64,000 nt of DNA from Sipunculus nudus (lineage: Eukaryota; Annelida; Sipuncula; Golfingiida; Sipunculidae): contig CM049316.1 in assembly GCA_026874595.1 (NCBI GenBank), positions 20,919,839 through 20,983,838 of the forward strand, read 5' to 3'. The notes beneath the pieces are model-generated. The model searched no databases and was not told where the DNA came from. It saw only the letters and a list, made by a program, of their open reading frames with translations. Positions within the stretch are counted from its first letter, which is position 1. Each line of letters begins with the position of its first letter. The position numbers were made by a program, and so were the translations under genes. Of this stretch, positions 10,900 to 22,449 are shown in pieces.

Positions 10900-11815
10900 T
10901 AATAAATAGGGACCAAGGGGTCTCGAGTTTCAGCTGGATTAGTCAATAAGGATATTTTTTAAAGAAATTTTTAGAATGACAGTCCCGTGATCTTAACCAA
11001 TGACCTTGTGACCAAAAAATCTCAGAATTTATTATCCTTGAACTTGCAGCATTTAGATTATTGTAACAATGTTTTAAGAAAGTGGGTCGAGTGACCTTGA
11101 CCTCTGACTAGATAACCTCAAAATCTACAGATTTCTTCCACTTTGGGCAAGTGAAGGATGGAAAGTTTTGGATCGAAAGTTTGATTAACAGTACAATAAT
11201 TTTAAAGATGTGGCTCCTGTGACCTTCACCTTTGACCTCAGGGCCCTGAAAATCAAAATGTTCCTAACGTAAGTGGTGGGTCATTTATAAATCAAGTTTG
11301 TAGCTAATCTGTCCAGACAAGGAAAATTTATTATCATCCATAAACTAATTTGTGAATGGATGGGCCCTGTGACCTCGACCTTTTACCCTATGACCCCAAA
11401 TCAAATGAATGTTCACCTATTGGCATGTGAGTAATATCTTGAAGATGGAAAGTGATGAAAAGTTTGGCTTGAAATGCATACACATTCCTTTTAAAGAAAT
11501 GGGTCCTTTGACATTGGCCTTTGACCTGGGGACCCCAAAATCGACAGAGGTCTTACTTTAGTGGTGAGCCATATATGAATAAGTTTGCAATCAACATATC
11601 AAACTAAACTGGAGTAATCGTCAGGAAACTAATTTGTGAACAGATGGCCCCTGTGACCTTGACCTGTGACTTTGTGACCCAAAATTAATATGTAAGTAAT
11701 GTTTGAAATCCATATGTCAATCTAACCTGGAGTTATCATCTGGAAACAATTTTTTGGATGGACAGTTGGATAGACAGAGAGAAAGACCAACAGACAGACA
11801 GACAGGGTGATTACT
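10900..11815 (+). repeat. Degenerate ~140 bp tandem repeat with GTGACCTTGACC motifs
   Basis: Variants of GTGACCTTGACCTTTGACC recur near 10998, 11091, 11219, 11369, 11508 and 11652, spaced about 128-150 bases apart. Each is followed by a CCAAAATC-like segment and then AGTTTG..ATC text. Units are strongly diverged. The block ends in GACAGACAGACAGG at about 11800. Each motif holds tandem TGACCT half-sites (AGGTCA on the minus strand) in direct-repeat spacing. Confidence 0.7.
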
Positions 11816-12090
11816 ATAAGGCATCCATTTGTGATAAATAAACACACCAGGTTTTGGGACACAAGATGGAATCACAGCTACGAAACTGACATAATTGTTG
11901 TCATTTTATAGTAAAATTAATAGAAAAAATATTCCTAAAAATAAGAAAAAAATCCAGGTAGTGCCACCACTTTTCGGGAACTGACAAAACTACTCATGGT
12001 TAATAGGCCTATTCAGGGCAAGAATCAAGACAATCCGTGCATTAATTATCAAGATATTGGAGATTTTGTATCAATTTTTAATTTTTCTGG

Positions 12091-12328
12091 GGGGGGGGGT
12101 ACTTACAAGCCCTATAGCTCGGAGGATATAGGTCGCAGTGACCTTGTTTCAGGTTTTCAAGGAAATTTTATATAGACCTCTCTAGATTTTTTAGTAACAG
12201 GCTTCTAGAGTCAGCGGTTACGATTTGTGCTCTGCTAACGGACGGTCGGACGGCCGGACGGCCAGACGGCCACTGACGACGGACAAAGCGCCATAACTAT
12301 ACCTCAGTTGACTTACAGTCAGCTGAGC

Positions 12329-12330
<2 letters not shown>
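12091..12330 (+). repeat. Interspersed repeat ending in GGACGGCC-rich tract
   Basis: After a run of about 10 G, a unique segment is followed by GGACGGTCGGACGGCC-type repeats (about 12240-12270), then ACGACGGACAAAGCGCCATA and an (AAT)n tail. The CGGAC tract plus simple-sequence tail looks like a non-LTR-type or SINE-like insertion, but no promoter boxes or coding sequence are seen. The family is not identified. Confidence 0.4.

Positions 12331-12417
<87 letters not shown>
12329..12417. repeat. (AAT)n facing (ATT)n palindromic microsatellite
   Basis: About 32 bases of AAT repeats run directly into about 55 bases of ATT repeats, with only a C at the junction. The two halves are complementary and can form a long hairpin. 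Confidence 0.9.
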
Positions 12418-12439
12418 GAGATATTATTATTATATTGAG

Positions 12440-12440
12440 A

Positions 12441-12485
<45 letters not shown>
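12440..12485. repeat. (TA)n microsatellite
   Basis: Perfect TA run directly after the ATT palindrome. Confidence 0.95.
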
Positions 12486-12488
<3 letters not shown>

Positions 12489-12489
12489 A

Positions 12490-14157
12490 CAGGATATCGA
12501 ATAATATTGTTAAGACTTACATTTTATAAATTTGAAATTCTTAAGCTATGGGATGGGGAGAACTGAATGCCGCACACGTTAATCCAGTTGAGTCGGTTCG
12601 TTATGTGTATGCACCATAGTCAGACTTTAGAGTCAAACCTGATCAATCAGGGAGAGTTTAGTTGAGTCGGATGCCGTTCATCGTGTAAGCCGGACGGGGA
12701 AGGGGTATCCCTACAAATACCGCCACTAATAAGCACAGGATATTTAGAAGATTTAAACATTTTGTTTTAATATAAAAATATCGAACTGCTTACCGATTAT
12801 GTACAAATTCCTATTTAGCAAATCCAGCAAAACCACTAGGATTCAAAAAAGCAAATACTATAGAGATTTGAGGAGTGATTAAAACTTAAGATTAGAGAGA
12901 CTGGACTTCGCTATTCCCTCTGTGGATATCAACTGAATATTTTTTCTTTCCACGGCAGGCGTCACCATTTTTGGATTATCAAGTACAATAGACACGACAA
13001 CATGATATCGTGAGCTGTCTGGACCATTCTCCACCAGAGGTCCAACGGATTCAATATATGACAAGGCCTTATGATATCGAGTGTGGTATGTTTACCAAGA
13101 AGTGCCTTTATTGGTATATCAAACTGTTCTCTGTGCAAACCAGCTGGCCACAGTAACAGTCAAGAAATAGTTAAGTTAGAAATCGGGTGAAAACAAAGAC
13201 ACGTGAAGTTAGTAGGCTGCACCTTGACCAAAAAAACGGTGACCCGTGGTTAAAAGAAAGTAGTCCGGGAATGTTGACAGAGGTGTTATTGAGGCCCAGA
13301 GAATGCGCTTCTGGTAGCAAATGGCTATCCTGTTCTCATTATTTATATTACGTCCACAGTTTTACAAGTTCAAAAACGGTACACGACAAAAGTTGACCTA
13401 CAGAAAGCGAATCGACCTAAAAAAAAAAATATGTACTAAACGTTTGGACGTTAAGATGCCTAAAAAATAGACTGCCATGCGCTGACCAAATGATTTATTT
13501 ATATTGATACTCAGACGGTTGTCAGCAGTATATTTGGATATAATTCTTAACATTGCAGGGTTCATTATGTCAGTTAATTAATTACAAAATAATATATTCA
13601 CACGAAAATTATTATTAAATGTTTGTTCTTCTGACTAGATTGGCCCTGTATAAGTTACCTGCAACACTCTTCGTAATCCACGCGACACATGCACTCCCTC
13701 TCCGTCCCTTAATGTCGAAGAAGAAAATCACACTTAATAAAAAAAAAAATGCCAATATTATAGCCCTTTATTTCGTTCTGGTTGCTTACTAACTATCTTA
13801 TTATGTTCTTTTAATTACTTATAAAAGAAATCCAGTTGATTAAATTAGCCTAAAGTGAGGAGCGTTATTATGATAGTGGGTTACTAGTCTCAAGCCTTTC
13901 CTTGGGGTCTACACAAAGATAAAGTGTTTGCACATCCTTTGGGCACTCCCTTCAATGTTCCTTTGCTAATGAATGCGTTGACATCATTCATCCAATTAAT
14001 AATATATAATCTGGCAGATGCTGCCAAAAACATAATTTGATCTGTATATATATATATATATATAAATATTATAATTGTTACGGAACCTAATATAAAGAGA
14101 TCATGTATACGTGATGAACACAAATTTTGTAATGGAGATTAAAAAAAAATCAGATTC
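12490..14157. other. No recognised gene
   Basis: AT-rich, with a short (TA)n at about 14045-14063. Open frames of 60-77 codons on both strands resemble nothing known. Confidence 0.5.
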
Positions 14158-14839
14158 TGTAACACTAGGCAGCCGGAAATGTCTAGGGGAATGAATAAAG
14201 AAGTCAGTGGTCTTTTGTTAACACATAACTATAATTTATTCCTAAAACAACCCCAACAATACACTAAATCAGTACAATTATACAGTAGCACAGCGTTATA
14301 GCAACAAGTCAATATAATCACACAGAAAGATAATGATACAGTGCCTCGATATCAACACCGTCACCACGGAATTTTGAATCCTTTGAATGTAAACTCTCGG
14401 AGAATGACAGTCCAGTGGAAAGTTCTTGCAACAACACAGAAAGTAAACTGAAGTACAAATGTATAAATCCAGGAAAGTTCTTGAAAACTCTATAATAGCC
14501 GCATTTGTGGGATAAGGTCTTAGAATCTGACACACACTCCAACGTCCGCTGGAATCTGCTCTGCTCTCTGCCCCCTGGTTCTAAACAACAGCCCCTTTAT
14601 ATACCTTCACACCCCAAGCCCGGATTTTTCCACTTCTCGAACAGTCTACACACGTTTCAGGAATTCTCTATTAAGACATCGCTGTGTATCTACACATACC
14701 AGGCTCACCACGTGACCCATGACCAAGCGTGAAAGCTCAAGGCCCACATGACAACGAGAGTTCAACCAGTACGGATTAAACACAAAATGCAACAACAACA
14801 CGAGTTACGCCCGTGTCACACAATAGAGCACCTGTAACA
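14158..14839 (-). mobile_element. Candidate solo LTR
   Basis: Read on the minus strand the segment begins TGTTACAGGTGC and ends CTAGTGTTACA, that is TG...CA. It has a TATA box (TATATAAAG, about 14604-14596) and a later AATAAA signal (14240-14235), in U3-R-U5 order. Length is about 682 bases, normal for an LTR. No second LTR or internal pol lies next to it and I see no clean target duplication (flanks GATTC and ATATA), which lowers confidence. A host promoter region is the alternative. Confidence 0.45.

Positions 14840-14845
<6 letters not shown>

Positions 14846-14912
<67 letters not shown>
14846..14912. repeat. (TA)n microsatellite
   Basis: About 65 bases of TA immediately next to the candidate LTR end. 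Confidence 0.95.
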
Positions 14913-14913
<1 letters not shown>

Positions 14914-14914
14914 C

Positions 14915-16340
14915 AAGCACCGAACTGAGGATTTGGGTGACAAATTGTTCTGAAATTTAGTGAACCCATTAATGTGAGAGGCTGAATCCATCGAAGAAAC
15001 TTGTGGCGCCGCCTATTCAGCGTTTGATAGATATAGGTCAAAGGACGAAGTCCTTTACAAAGGTGGGGTAGCTTAGTTAGCTGAGGCACGCAGGCTTCGT
15101 TTATGCTAGAAAGTTAGGTACATTTTCATACTCAAACATATCGACAAACTGATAAGGAAATAATTGATATTAAACCATTGATTCAACATAGTATATTGAC
15201 TTTCTTAACCTTAGAGGCATTCAAATTACAGTCTTTCTGAGGACTCCCAAACACACACACACAAAGTTTAACTGATTTGAACAATAGTTAACCCGATAAC
15301 AGAATGATGAGTCCTCTCTCTATAAACTTATATCTGTATTGTAATCTCTGAGACAGTATAAACACGAGACCAGCTGATCATATGTACTTGCTTGACTTTT
15401 AGGTGTGCGTATAACAAAGGTATACACGTCCCTGTAGTCGTGTAGTCGTATTATAAGTGATCAATATATCAATATATCTGCATTTGCTAATATATAGATG
15501 TTGTCATCATGAAACGTTTGTTTCACCTTTCGTTTATATGACGCCTAATCAAAATGCTGCAAACTATGGATGATAGATGGCGTAACTGTAGTTATTACAT
15601 TTAGAGCAGACTTTATTATTCGCTCAAGGATCTTTATAATCTGTGAAGAGCCTAAATATACATATATATTAATAAAATCACCGTCGTTGCCTTTGTGATA
15701 GGTGCCCATCTTAGAAGGGGCGAAACTGGGCAATTCGGGCTGTATGGTATTAATTTGTTGTATACTGGTATAAGTAAGATATTTTAGTCGATTCCAATTT
15801 TACATGGTTAACATGTATTGATCTCAGTGGGGAGACATGACCCAGTATCCCAGTTTCTAATCAAAACCTCTGACTATCTTAATTATTTACTATGATTCCT
15901 CAGACATACCTGTGTGATAACAATACAGTATTAATAATATATAATATATTTATAATTAAAATAAAAATAACTAGACTTCTTGTAACTGTCATGGGACAGT
16001 TACGGATCTCCACATATCTCCCTCCCGTCCACCCCAATCCTCACCCCTACCCCCGGATCTCCCATCGTTCCGCATGAGTGAATTCAAAGCTTTACCCCCT
16101 TGTATGTTGGTAACTAGATATTATTGGAGCTTTTTAATATATTTGTCTGTACCCCGTGATTTTAGAAGAAAATCAACATTGAACATTTGAAGAAATCGAA
16201 CTTTTTGACCCTTTTGACCTTGACAAATAGTTCGTCACTGAAACTGGGACAAATAAATTGGACCATGGAAGTGTACATCCTGTGAAAATATGAATAAAAT
16301 AGGATGAACAAGAAGCAAAACTAGCACTCAAAGCACTCAA
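14915..16340. other. No recognised gene
   Basis: Mixed AT-rich sequence. A lone A-box-like GTAGCTTAGTTAGCTGAGG at about 15068 has no partner B box. Nothing else is supported. Confidence 0.45.
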
Positions 16341-16344
16341 ACAG

Positions 16345-16600
16345 CGCAGACCTCCGCCAAGACAGCTCTTTGCCCCCTATGTAACTGTCAGAAAAGCAGC
16401 ATTTTTCCGTCAAAATATTTTTGGAACCAGAATGTTATCGGTATCAAAATTTCATAAATTGTTCCTTCTATATCATTGCCGAGCTATCCAGGAGATTTCA
16501 TCAACATCCGTCGATTAGTTTTTAACTAATGTTACTAATAGACAACAAACAAACCAATGCCCGCAAAAACATTACCTCTGTTGTTTGGCGGAGGTTATAA
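16345..16600 (+). mobile_element. Interspersed repeat with ACCTCCGCCAA inverted ends
   Basis: ACCTCCGCCAA at 16350-16360 and TTGGCGGAGGT at 16585-16595 are perfect 11 bp inverted copies bounding about 245 bases. The 3' part (AACAAACAAACCAATGCC..AAAACATTACCTC..GGCGGAGGT) resembles a widespread animal repeat end that I associate with RTE-like LINE 3' tails. It has no open frame and may be either a short non-autonomous copy or a 5'-truncated LINE end. Confidence 0.5.
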
Positions 16601-17990
16601 ACAGGTTAAGTCGAATATATTTGCAGACTAAAGCAAAGATTTCTTAAGTACGAAATGCGGAATGCGGAAGTCGTATAAGTTCGGTACACGTATTGAGTAA
16701 TAAAAAAGGTGAGACTCCTCATGCCCGGATCCGGCATGCGGAATGCGTATCCGGCAAAACGAAACGCTACATGTACCGTTTTTTAAAGTTTTCGGATGGT
16801 ATCCAGGGGCAACACATAGAAACATCGACCGCCAGGTAAAACCTGCAGTACAAAGCATGGATATAACAAATTTCACTATGTAAAATTTATCTTGTCATAA
16901 ATCAGGAAGCTGAAAATCTGGACCAATGAAATTAAATACATCTTTCTACATACCAACTACCAATAACTTACATATACTATTTATAAACTTATAAATCCCT
17001 TCTTTTCTGAATCACCAGATATATTTGAGGTTTAATGTATACCTCCACATTTATGAGGTTGACTTTTCAGAAATAAAATTATATTTATAATTCATAAAAA
17101 AATATTACCGAATGGTTGTATGATATGTAATAACTTAAACTCTTAGTATATGTGCACAGGTGAACGGAAATTCAGGCATCTTTCATTAAACGAAGAGAAA
17201 ATGAGGAAATCTGAAATTTTCTTTCGCATTAAAGTTTGCTTATTTATTCACAACATTTCTATATTACAATAATGAAACATTTTACGAAATATATTTTAAC
17301 ATCATAATTTGTTACCCAATTTGCATAGCTGACAATTGTGGAATATATAAATGTATACAATGTTAAAAATATTCCATAATAATTCAATCGCCGCTCTGGT
17401 CATGTCTGACAGGTTTACGTGCCTACAGAGTCTCAGCACACCCGACATGTGAAGCAATCCCGTCGCAAGTGCGTGGCAAGTACGTGAAACGTGCGTAACG
17501 TTTTATGCAACCGTCGCAAGAGCTTCGCAATTTCCGTAGAAAACCTATTGTAACCTTGCGATTTTTTTTATGCAACACGCCCAGGCTAGAGCCGCCATAT
17601 TCATTTCCCTGTCTATCTCCTTTTGTATCAGGCTGTCACTCAAAACTAAAAGAGAACAGTCGAAACAATTTACCCGCCGGTCACTACTAAGGGACACAAT
17701 TGACAACGTCGCCGGTACATGGATTGTGTTTGCGAAATTTCCTTAGATGCTCTAGGGATATGGGCCACGTTTTGGAATTTTCATGACACTTTTTATTGAT
17801 TCAGCTTGACACAGCATATTCAAGCGTTTCCGACCTGGTATGTACTGGTCTTTGATATTTATGCAGGGAATATACCACTGGACCTTTTAGATTATCACGG
17901 AAGCGTGGTTTTGTTAACACTGGGGACTTAAAAGCCCCGAGAAATGAAAGAAATTAAGGAGAATAACGTGGCTTGAAAGTAGCTACAAAT
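16601..17990. other. No recognised gene
   Basis: Mostly AT-rich. A patch at 17440-17600 has repeated CGCAAG/GTGCGT words, perhaps an old repeat. A weak 82-codon minus frame (16876-16628) is not protein-like. Confidence 0.45.
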
Positions 17991-17992
17991 TG

Positions 17993-18124
17993 TACCGCTT
18001 GACACCATCATTTGGTGTCTTGATGCTACACAGAGAAATATGTGGCCAAACGTATTTGAACAGTTCGACAATCCATGAGGTTGTCTCTCACCGTACCAAG
18101 TTGTACCGCTTGTGTCAAGCGGTA
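17993..18124. repeat. Short foldback element, TACCGCTTGACAC ends
   Basis: TACCGCTTGACACC near 17995 has its reverse complement, GTGTCAAGCGGTA, near 18111-18123. A second direct TTGTACCGCTTG word lies just inside the right end. The roughly 130-base unit could be a small MITE. Confidence 0.4.
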
Positions 18125-18758
18125 TTATTTTTACCTATCTTGACAGCTAAGTGATAGTGTTAGCCTTCTCACTGCTGACGTATTTGCGGATCAGTGATCG
18201 GCTTTAATCATAATGAACGAATCGAGAATATCTGGTATCCCTTATGGAAATTTAACCAAGCATTAGTTACATATCATATATCAGGCTGTTTTCTATTTAC
18301 AAGTGTGCTATACTCATCATGTAAATATATGTATATACATATATTATTTTAAATACTTTACAGAAATATAATATACTTTATTCACCAGTGGAAAATCCAC
18401 GGTTCTGTCAGATCAGAAGAAAATGTTGTAAAAATTGGATTTATGGAGATATAACAGATTTTATTTCTAAAAAGTATGCGGTTTTCAACATTCTTTGGTA
18501 TGTCAATCATATTTGCCCAGTCTGATGTGAAACATGCGTCCTTGCTCTGCTAAAATCTAATACCTCTAAACCTTTTCATTCTCAGCTGAACAAAATAGGC
18601 TCCCTAAACATACCAAAATGGAAATAATTGAAAATCAACTGTTTTAAAACAAATACAGGATGTCCCTGCTGATTCATACACTAGTGAGCTACAGTGGCCC
18701 ACTGTGTTACACTGAGGGAGAAACCTGATACCGCTGCTGTGGTGATAACAGTTCAGTT
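18125..18758. other. No recognised gene
   Basis: Nothing recognised. It may include the degraded 3' part of the neighbouring retroelement. Confidence 0.4.
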
Positions 18759-20700
18759 CTAAACACTGCCACACACCAACGTACTCAAGCCATTAAGTGG
18801 CCCTACTGGTACCTGCTGTGTTGTTTTCCGTCTGTATCGTGAACGGTCTACACAAAAAGTACATCTTGAAGAGCCCATGCAATTGCCAAATACTCTCTCT
18901 CTCTCTATCTCGATGGTAGAGTAGTTCCTCTCTTTAGCCAGTAAATTTCTGCTAGCATAAACTACCGGGTCCATTATCCGTCGTGTCCGTCTGCATAATG
19001 ATACTCCCGACTCCGAAATCCGACGCGTCGCATTTCAAGTAGAACCGCTTATTGAAATATGACAGTCTGAGTATAAATGGATCAGTTAGCTTATCTTCAA
19101 GTGTACAGTTGGCATTCCGATCGAACTCTTGCCAATTTAATTTGTTAGTAAGTTCTTTCCTTGTAAAATCAGTTAAGATAACTGCACGTACTTCCAGTAA
19201 AAACAGTTAGGCCTGGAAAGACTCGGAAGGTTTTTCTGGTTTTCTGTATTTCTGCGCTCTGGATTTTTTTAGCAGTGTAGGGTTTGTTACCAAATATCCT
19301 GTGCCTCAAGGTGGCCTAAAAATTCGAGGCTGCGATATTCTACGAACGGCTTTGCTGGTTTAGCCGCAAGGTTGACCCACTCGAGCCTAGCTGGCACCTC
19401 ACTGAGCGTTCTTACGTTTTCGTCCCATGTTTCCGCGTGTACTAGCATGTCGTCAGTATAGCATATCACATTTGGCATATCGCCGACATTCTTCGCATCA
19501 TGCGGGTAAAAACTGCGTCAGCAGTCACTAAACCTTAGGCAACGAAAGACTCGCAAGGATTTCTAGGTTTTCTGTCTTTCTGCGCTCTGGATTTTCTTTA
19601 GCAGTGTAGGGTTGGTTAACAAATATCCGGTGCCTGAATAGTGGCTTAACAATTCTAGACTGATATCCTTAGAACGGGTTAGCTAGCTAGTACCTCACTG
19701 AGCGTTCTTACGTTTTCGTCCCCTGTTTCTGCGTGTACTAACACGTCGTCAATATAGCATGTCACATTTGGCATATCGCCGAACAATCTTCGAACCATGC
19801 GGGTAAATACTGCGTCAGCAATCACTAAACCGAATTGCATTGACCTGAACTGGAAATGTCCGTCAGGCTTTACAAATGCCTTTTTGTCCCTGAATTCAAC
19901 TTACATCGGAATCTGTAGCATTTCATTAGATTGATCCTGGTAAAATATCTGCAAACAGTGTTTCCGTCTCTGGCTTCGGTTCCGGATCAAAGAGTGTTTC
20001 AATGTACGTAAATATACCCCGAATCTGATCTTTCCATCCGGTTTACGTAATATAATGCATGCTGAAAGAAACTCGACTCCAATTTCTCGATTATGCCTAA
20101 TTCTAGCATCTTTTTTTATATCTGTTCGCATCGTGTCTCTCAACTCAGGCCTAAACGATACGGTTTCATCTTCACTGTGTACGCAAGAGAGTTGAATGTA
20201 ACACTGAACGATACCGATGAGTTTGCGTACATCCGTAAATACTCGTCCATATCAGTTTAGCAAATCACATATCTCGTGCTGTTTTCGCTTGCCTAGCTCT
20301 GCAATGATTTGCGCGTTGCGTTCAGTTATTCTACGCACTATCGACGGTAACGATATGTGGGAGGTTTCATCTACTCCCTCTAGGTTTAGCTCTCCGACCA
20401 AGCGGGATTGGATTCACAATCTGGATTATCCGGTACTCGTACGGTAACTTCCGGGCTTAAGGTTACTGCCGCTAAGACATGCTGAGTTTCAGGCCTGGTC
20501 TGATGTCTCCGAAGCATGTTCACGTGGAAGGTTTTGACCGTGTTATCGACCTTGACCCGGTAGTCTAGGTCACCTACTTTACCTACAACGCTGTAAAGGT
20601 CTTTCCACTGGACTAATAGTTTGTTTCGGAACCTCAGATGGAGCGGTAACACCTCATCGCCCACTTTGAATTTGGGGACCTGTAGTATCCTTACGATCAC
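18759..20700 (-). mobile_element. pol: Decayed Ty3/gypsy-type retroelement, integrase before RT (Gmr1-like order)
   Basis: Domains in transcription order on the minus strand are as follows. First comes an integrase C-terminal GPY/F-like module (20700-20386: KVGDEVLPLHLR, VQWKDLYSVVGKVGD, YRVKV, KTFHVNML). Next is a linker with ELGKRKQHEICDLLN and YGRVFTDV (about 20385-20200), then the RT N-terminus (about 20143-20000: ACIILRKPDGKIRF). The RT catalytic motif follows (VICYTDDMLVHAETWDE, about 19473-19423), then the RNase H start (about 19080-18900: YLKCDASDFGVGSI, then VVYASRNLLAKERNYSTIE). Many stops and frameshifts make it dead. Canonical gypsy elements place integrase after RNase H. Integrase before RT within one decayed open frame is the arrangement known for Gmr1-like elements. 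No LTRs, gag or protease were found. Confidence 0.75.
19209..19850 (-). repeat. ~330 bp direct duplication inside the decayed RT
   Basis: The block 19209-19531 recurs as about 19538-19835. Both contain the Y-x-D-D region: YTDDMLVHAET in one and YIDDVLVHAET in the other. Both end in the same CTGCGTCAGCA(A/G)TCACTAAACC text. The copies are clearly diverged, so the duplication is old. Confidence 0.7.
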
Positions 20701-22390
20701 ACGTGGGTTGCACCGAACTTAGAAGACATACGGACGAACAGATGTGCAAGTATGTGATATTATATCCTAACATACACCAATTAAAGGATACACTTACCGG
20801 TCGTGTGACCTTACTAAACTTACACCAACAAACCACTTTTACTTATTAAACTAAACAGAGCCGACTGTCAAATTTCTACTCTGATCTGAGTAATTATCAA
20901 GCATATTGCAATGGTTTACCAAATTAAAGCATTAACATGCATCAACTCTATTTGACGTGCGTATGTGTCAGGTCTGAGCACTGATTCTCAATTTCAAATA
21001 TTACTAACCTTTAAACAATACAAAGAAGTTTTATCAATTATAAAATGCAAAATTCACCGAATAAACATTGGACGCTCGCCAGTTCATTACAATCGACTTC
21101 CAGGTTCTTTTAAACGGTAAATTGAGAGGACTAATGCTCACATATATACTGAAAAGAGACGAGAGAGACGCGTGTAACAAAACAAATAAAATGTAATAAA
21201 ATGAACTCCCACACAAAAGGTACACTATCTATCGAGTCCATATTAATACACACAATGACAGAGTCCTGTTTTATCCTGTAACTTAATGTTAACACAGTAC
21301 ACGGAACGTTCAAAAAATCACCACCAATACCGCTGGTCACATGACTATTGCGCACGTGGCGACTTAGCGATATTCTACTCGAGTTCTGGTGGTTTAACAC
21401 AGCACACGACTTATCACCGACACACAAATCAATGGTCTAACACAGTCTCAATATCTTAGGCACTCACTTCTCCGAAACAGTGACTGATAGGCTCGTGACC
21501 TTCACTGTTATCTCATTCTGACAATGTCAGTAAATGTCAGCTGCGACTGTAATCCACTCTGGATATATTCATTATCTGTACACGAATATGCCACAGCACA
21601 CGACAATATTCGGTACTACACACGTCGATCAGCGTATTAATTGCCCTCCGGTTTGTGCACTGTGCTAACACCACAGGCGATAATCATCGGCTATTTATCA
21701 GTCCTCCCGTCAACATAACTCATCAGTCCGTCAGTGAACTACGCTGGCCGCCCACAGACTCTGACATACGATAATCCGGGGATTCGTTCTTGTGCTAATC
21801 AGTTAACTGACAATCTCGGACCCTCCTCTGGACCGTCGTGCGGCTAGACAACACTATATTGCTTGCTGACTTAGGAGATGTGATTTTACCCTCTTGTCCT
21901 TAGTATATATACTCATTTCTACGTCACACATCATGATCGGGTCCAGCCTGTCGCCATACAATGTCATTAGACCTGTCGCTCAATGCATAAATATTAAAAT
22001 GGACACGCTTCCATAGACCAAGGTGTGAGAAAATCAAATTTGCAGGTGCGTTGTCTTTTGAATCTACATGTGTGACGGAACAAATTAAAGAATCACGTAT
22101 ATTTGTACATAAAAGATGCATATTTTCTGTCTTAGATAGCATTTGATTAACTTACTTTATCTATATGGAGATCTAGCAGAAGTCTGGACAACATGGGTGT
22201 TGACCGTATTGAGGGAAGGGAGGAATGGTTTCAGGGTTTATTTAAGCCTAGATCCCGATATATGTAACTGCTAATACATTTAACAAATTCTTCGTGTTTG
22301 ATAGAAAGTAGGTCCGGAAAACAGCCACTCTTTCCATTATCATGATTTCCACAACATGTGCTCCCCCCGACTATAAAAAGGCAAACCTCG
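20701..22390. other. No recognised gene; possible upstream part of the retroelement
   Basis: No gag, protease or LTR could be recognised although this is where upstream parts of the minus-strand element should lie. Frames of 60-98 codons occur on the minus strand without known motifs. Minus-strand CCGGTAAGT near 20798 resembles a splice donor, but nothing pairs with it. Confidence 0.35.
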
Positions 22391-22393
22391 TCC

Positions 22394-22442
22394 ACCTCGG
22401 TATAGCGAACACCTCGGTATAGCGACCAGCTCGGTATAGCGA
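22394..22442 (+). repeat. Three 17 bp repeats of ACCTCGGTATAGCGAcc
   Basis: TCGGTATAGCGA occurs three times with a 17 base period (22397, 22414, 22431). This looks like the subterminal repeat block of a DNA transposon, but no matching opposite end was found nearby. Confidence 0.6.
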
Positions 22443-22449
22443 CCACCTT

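Noticed and set aside
15068-15090. A-box-like word suggesting another SINE or tRNA
   Set aside because: No B box or shared SINE tail follows.
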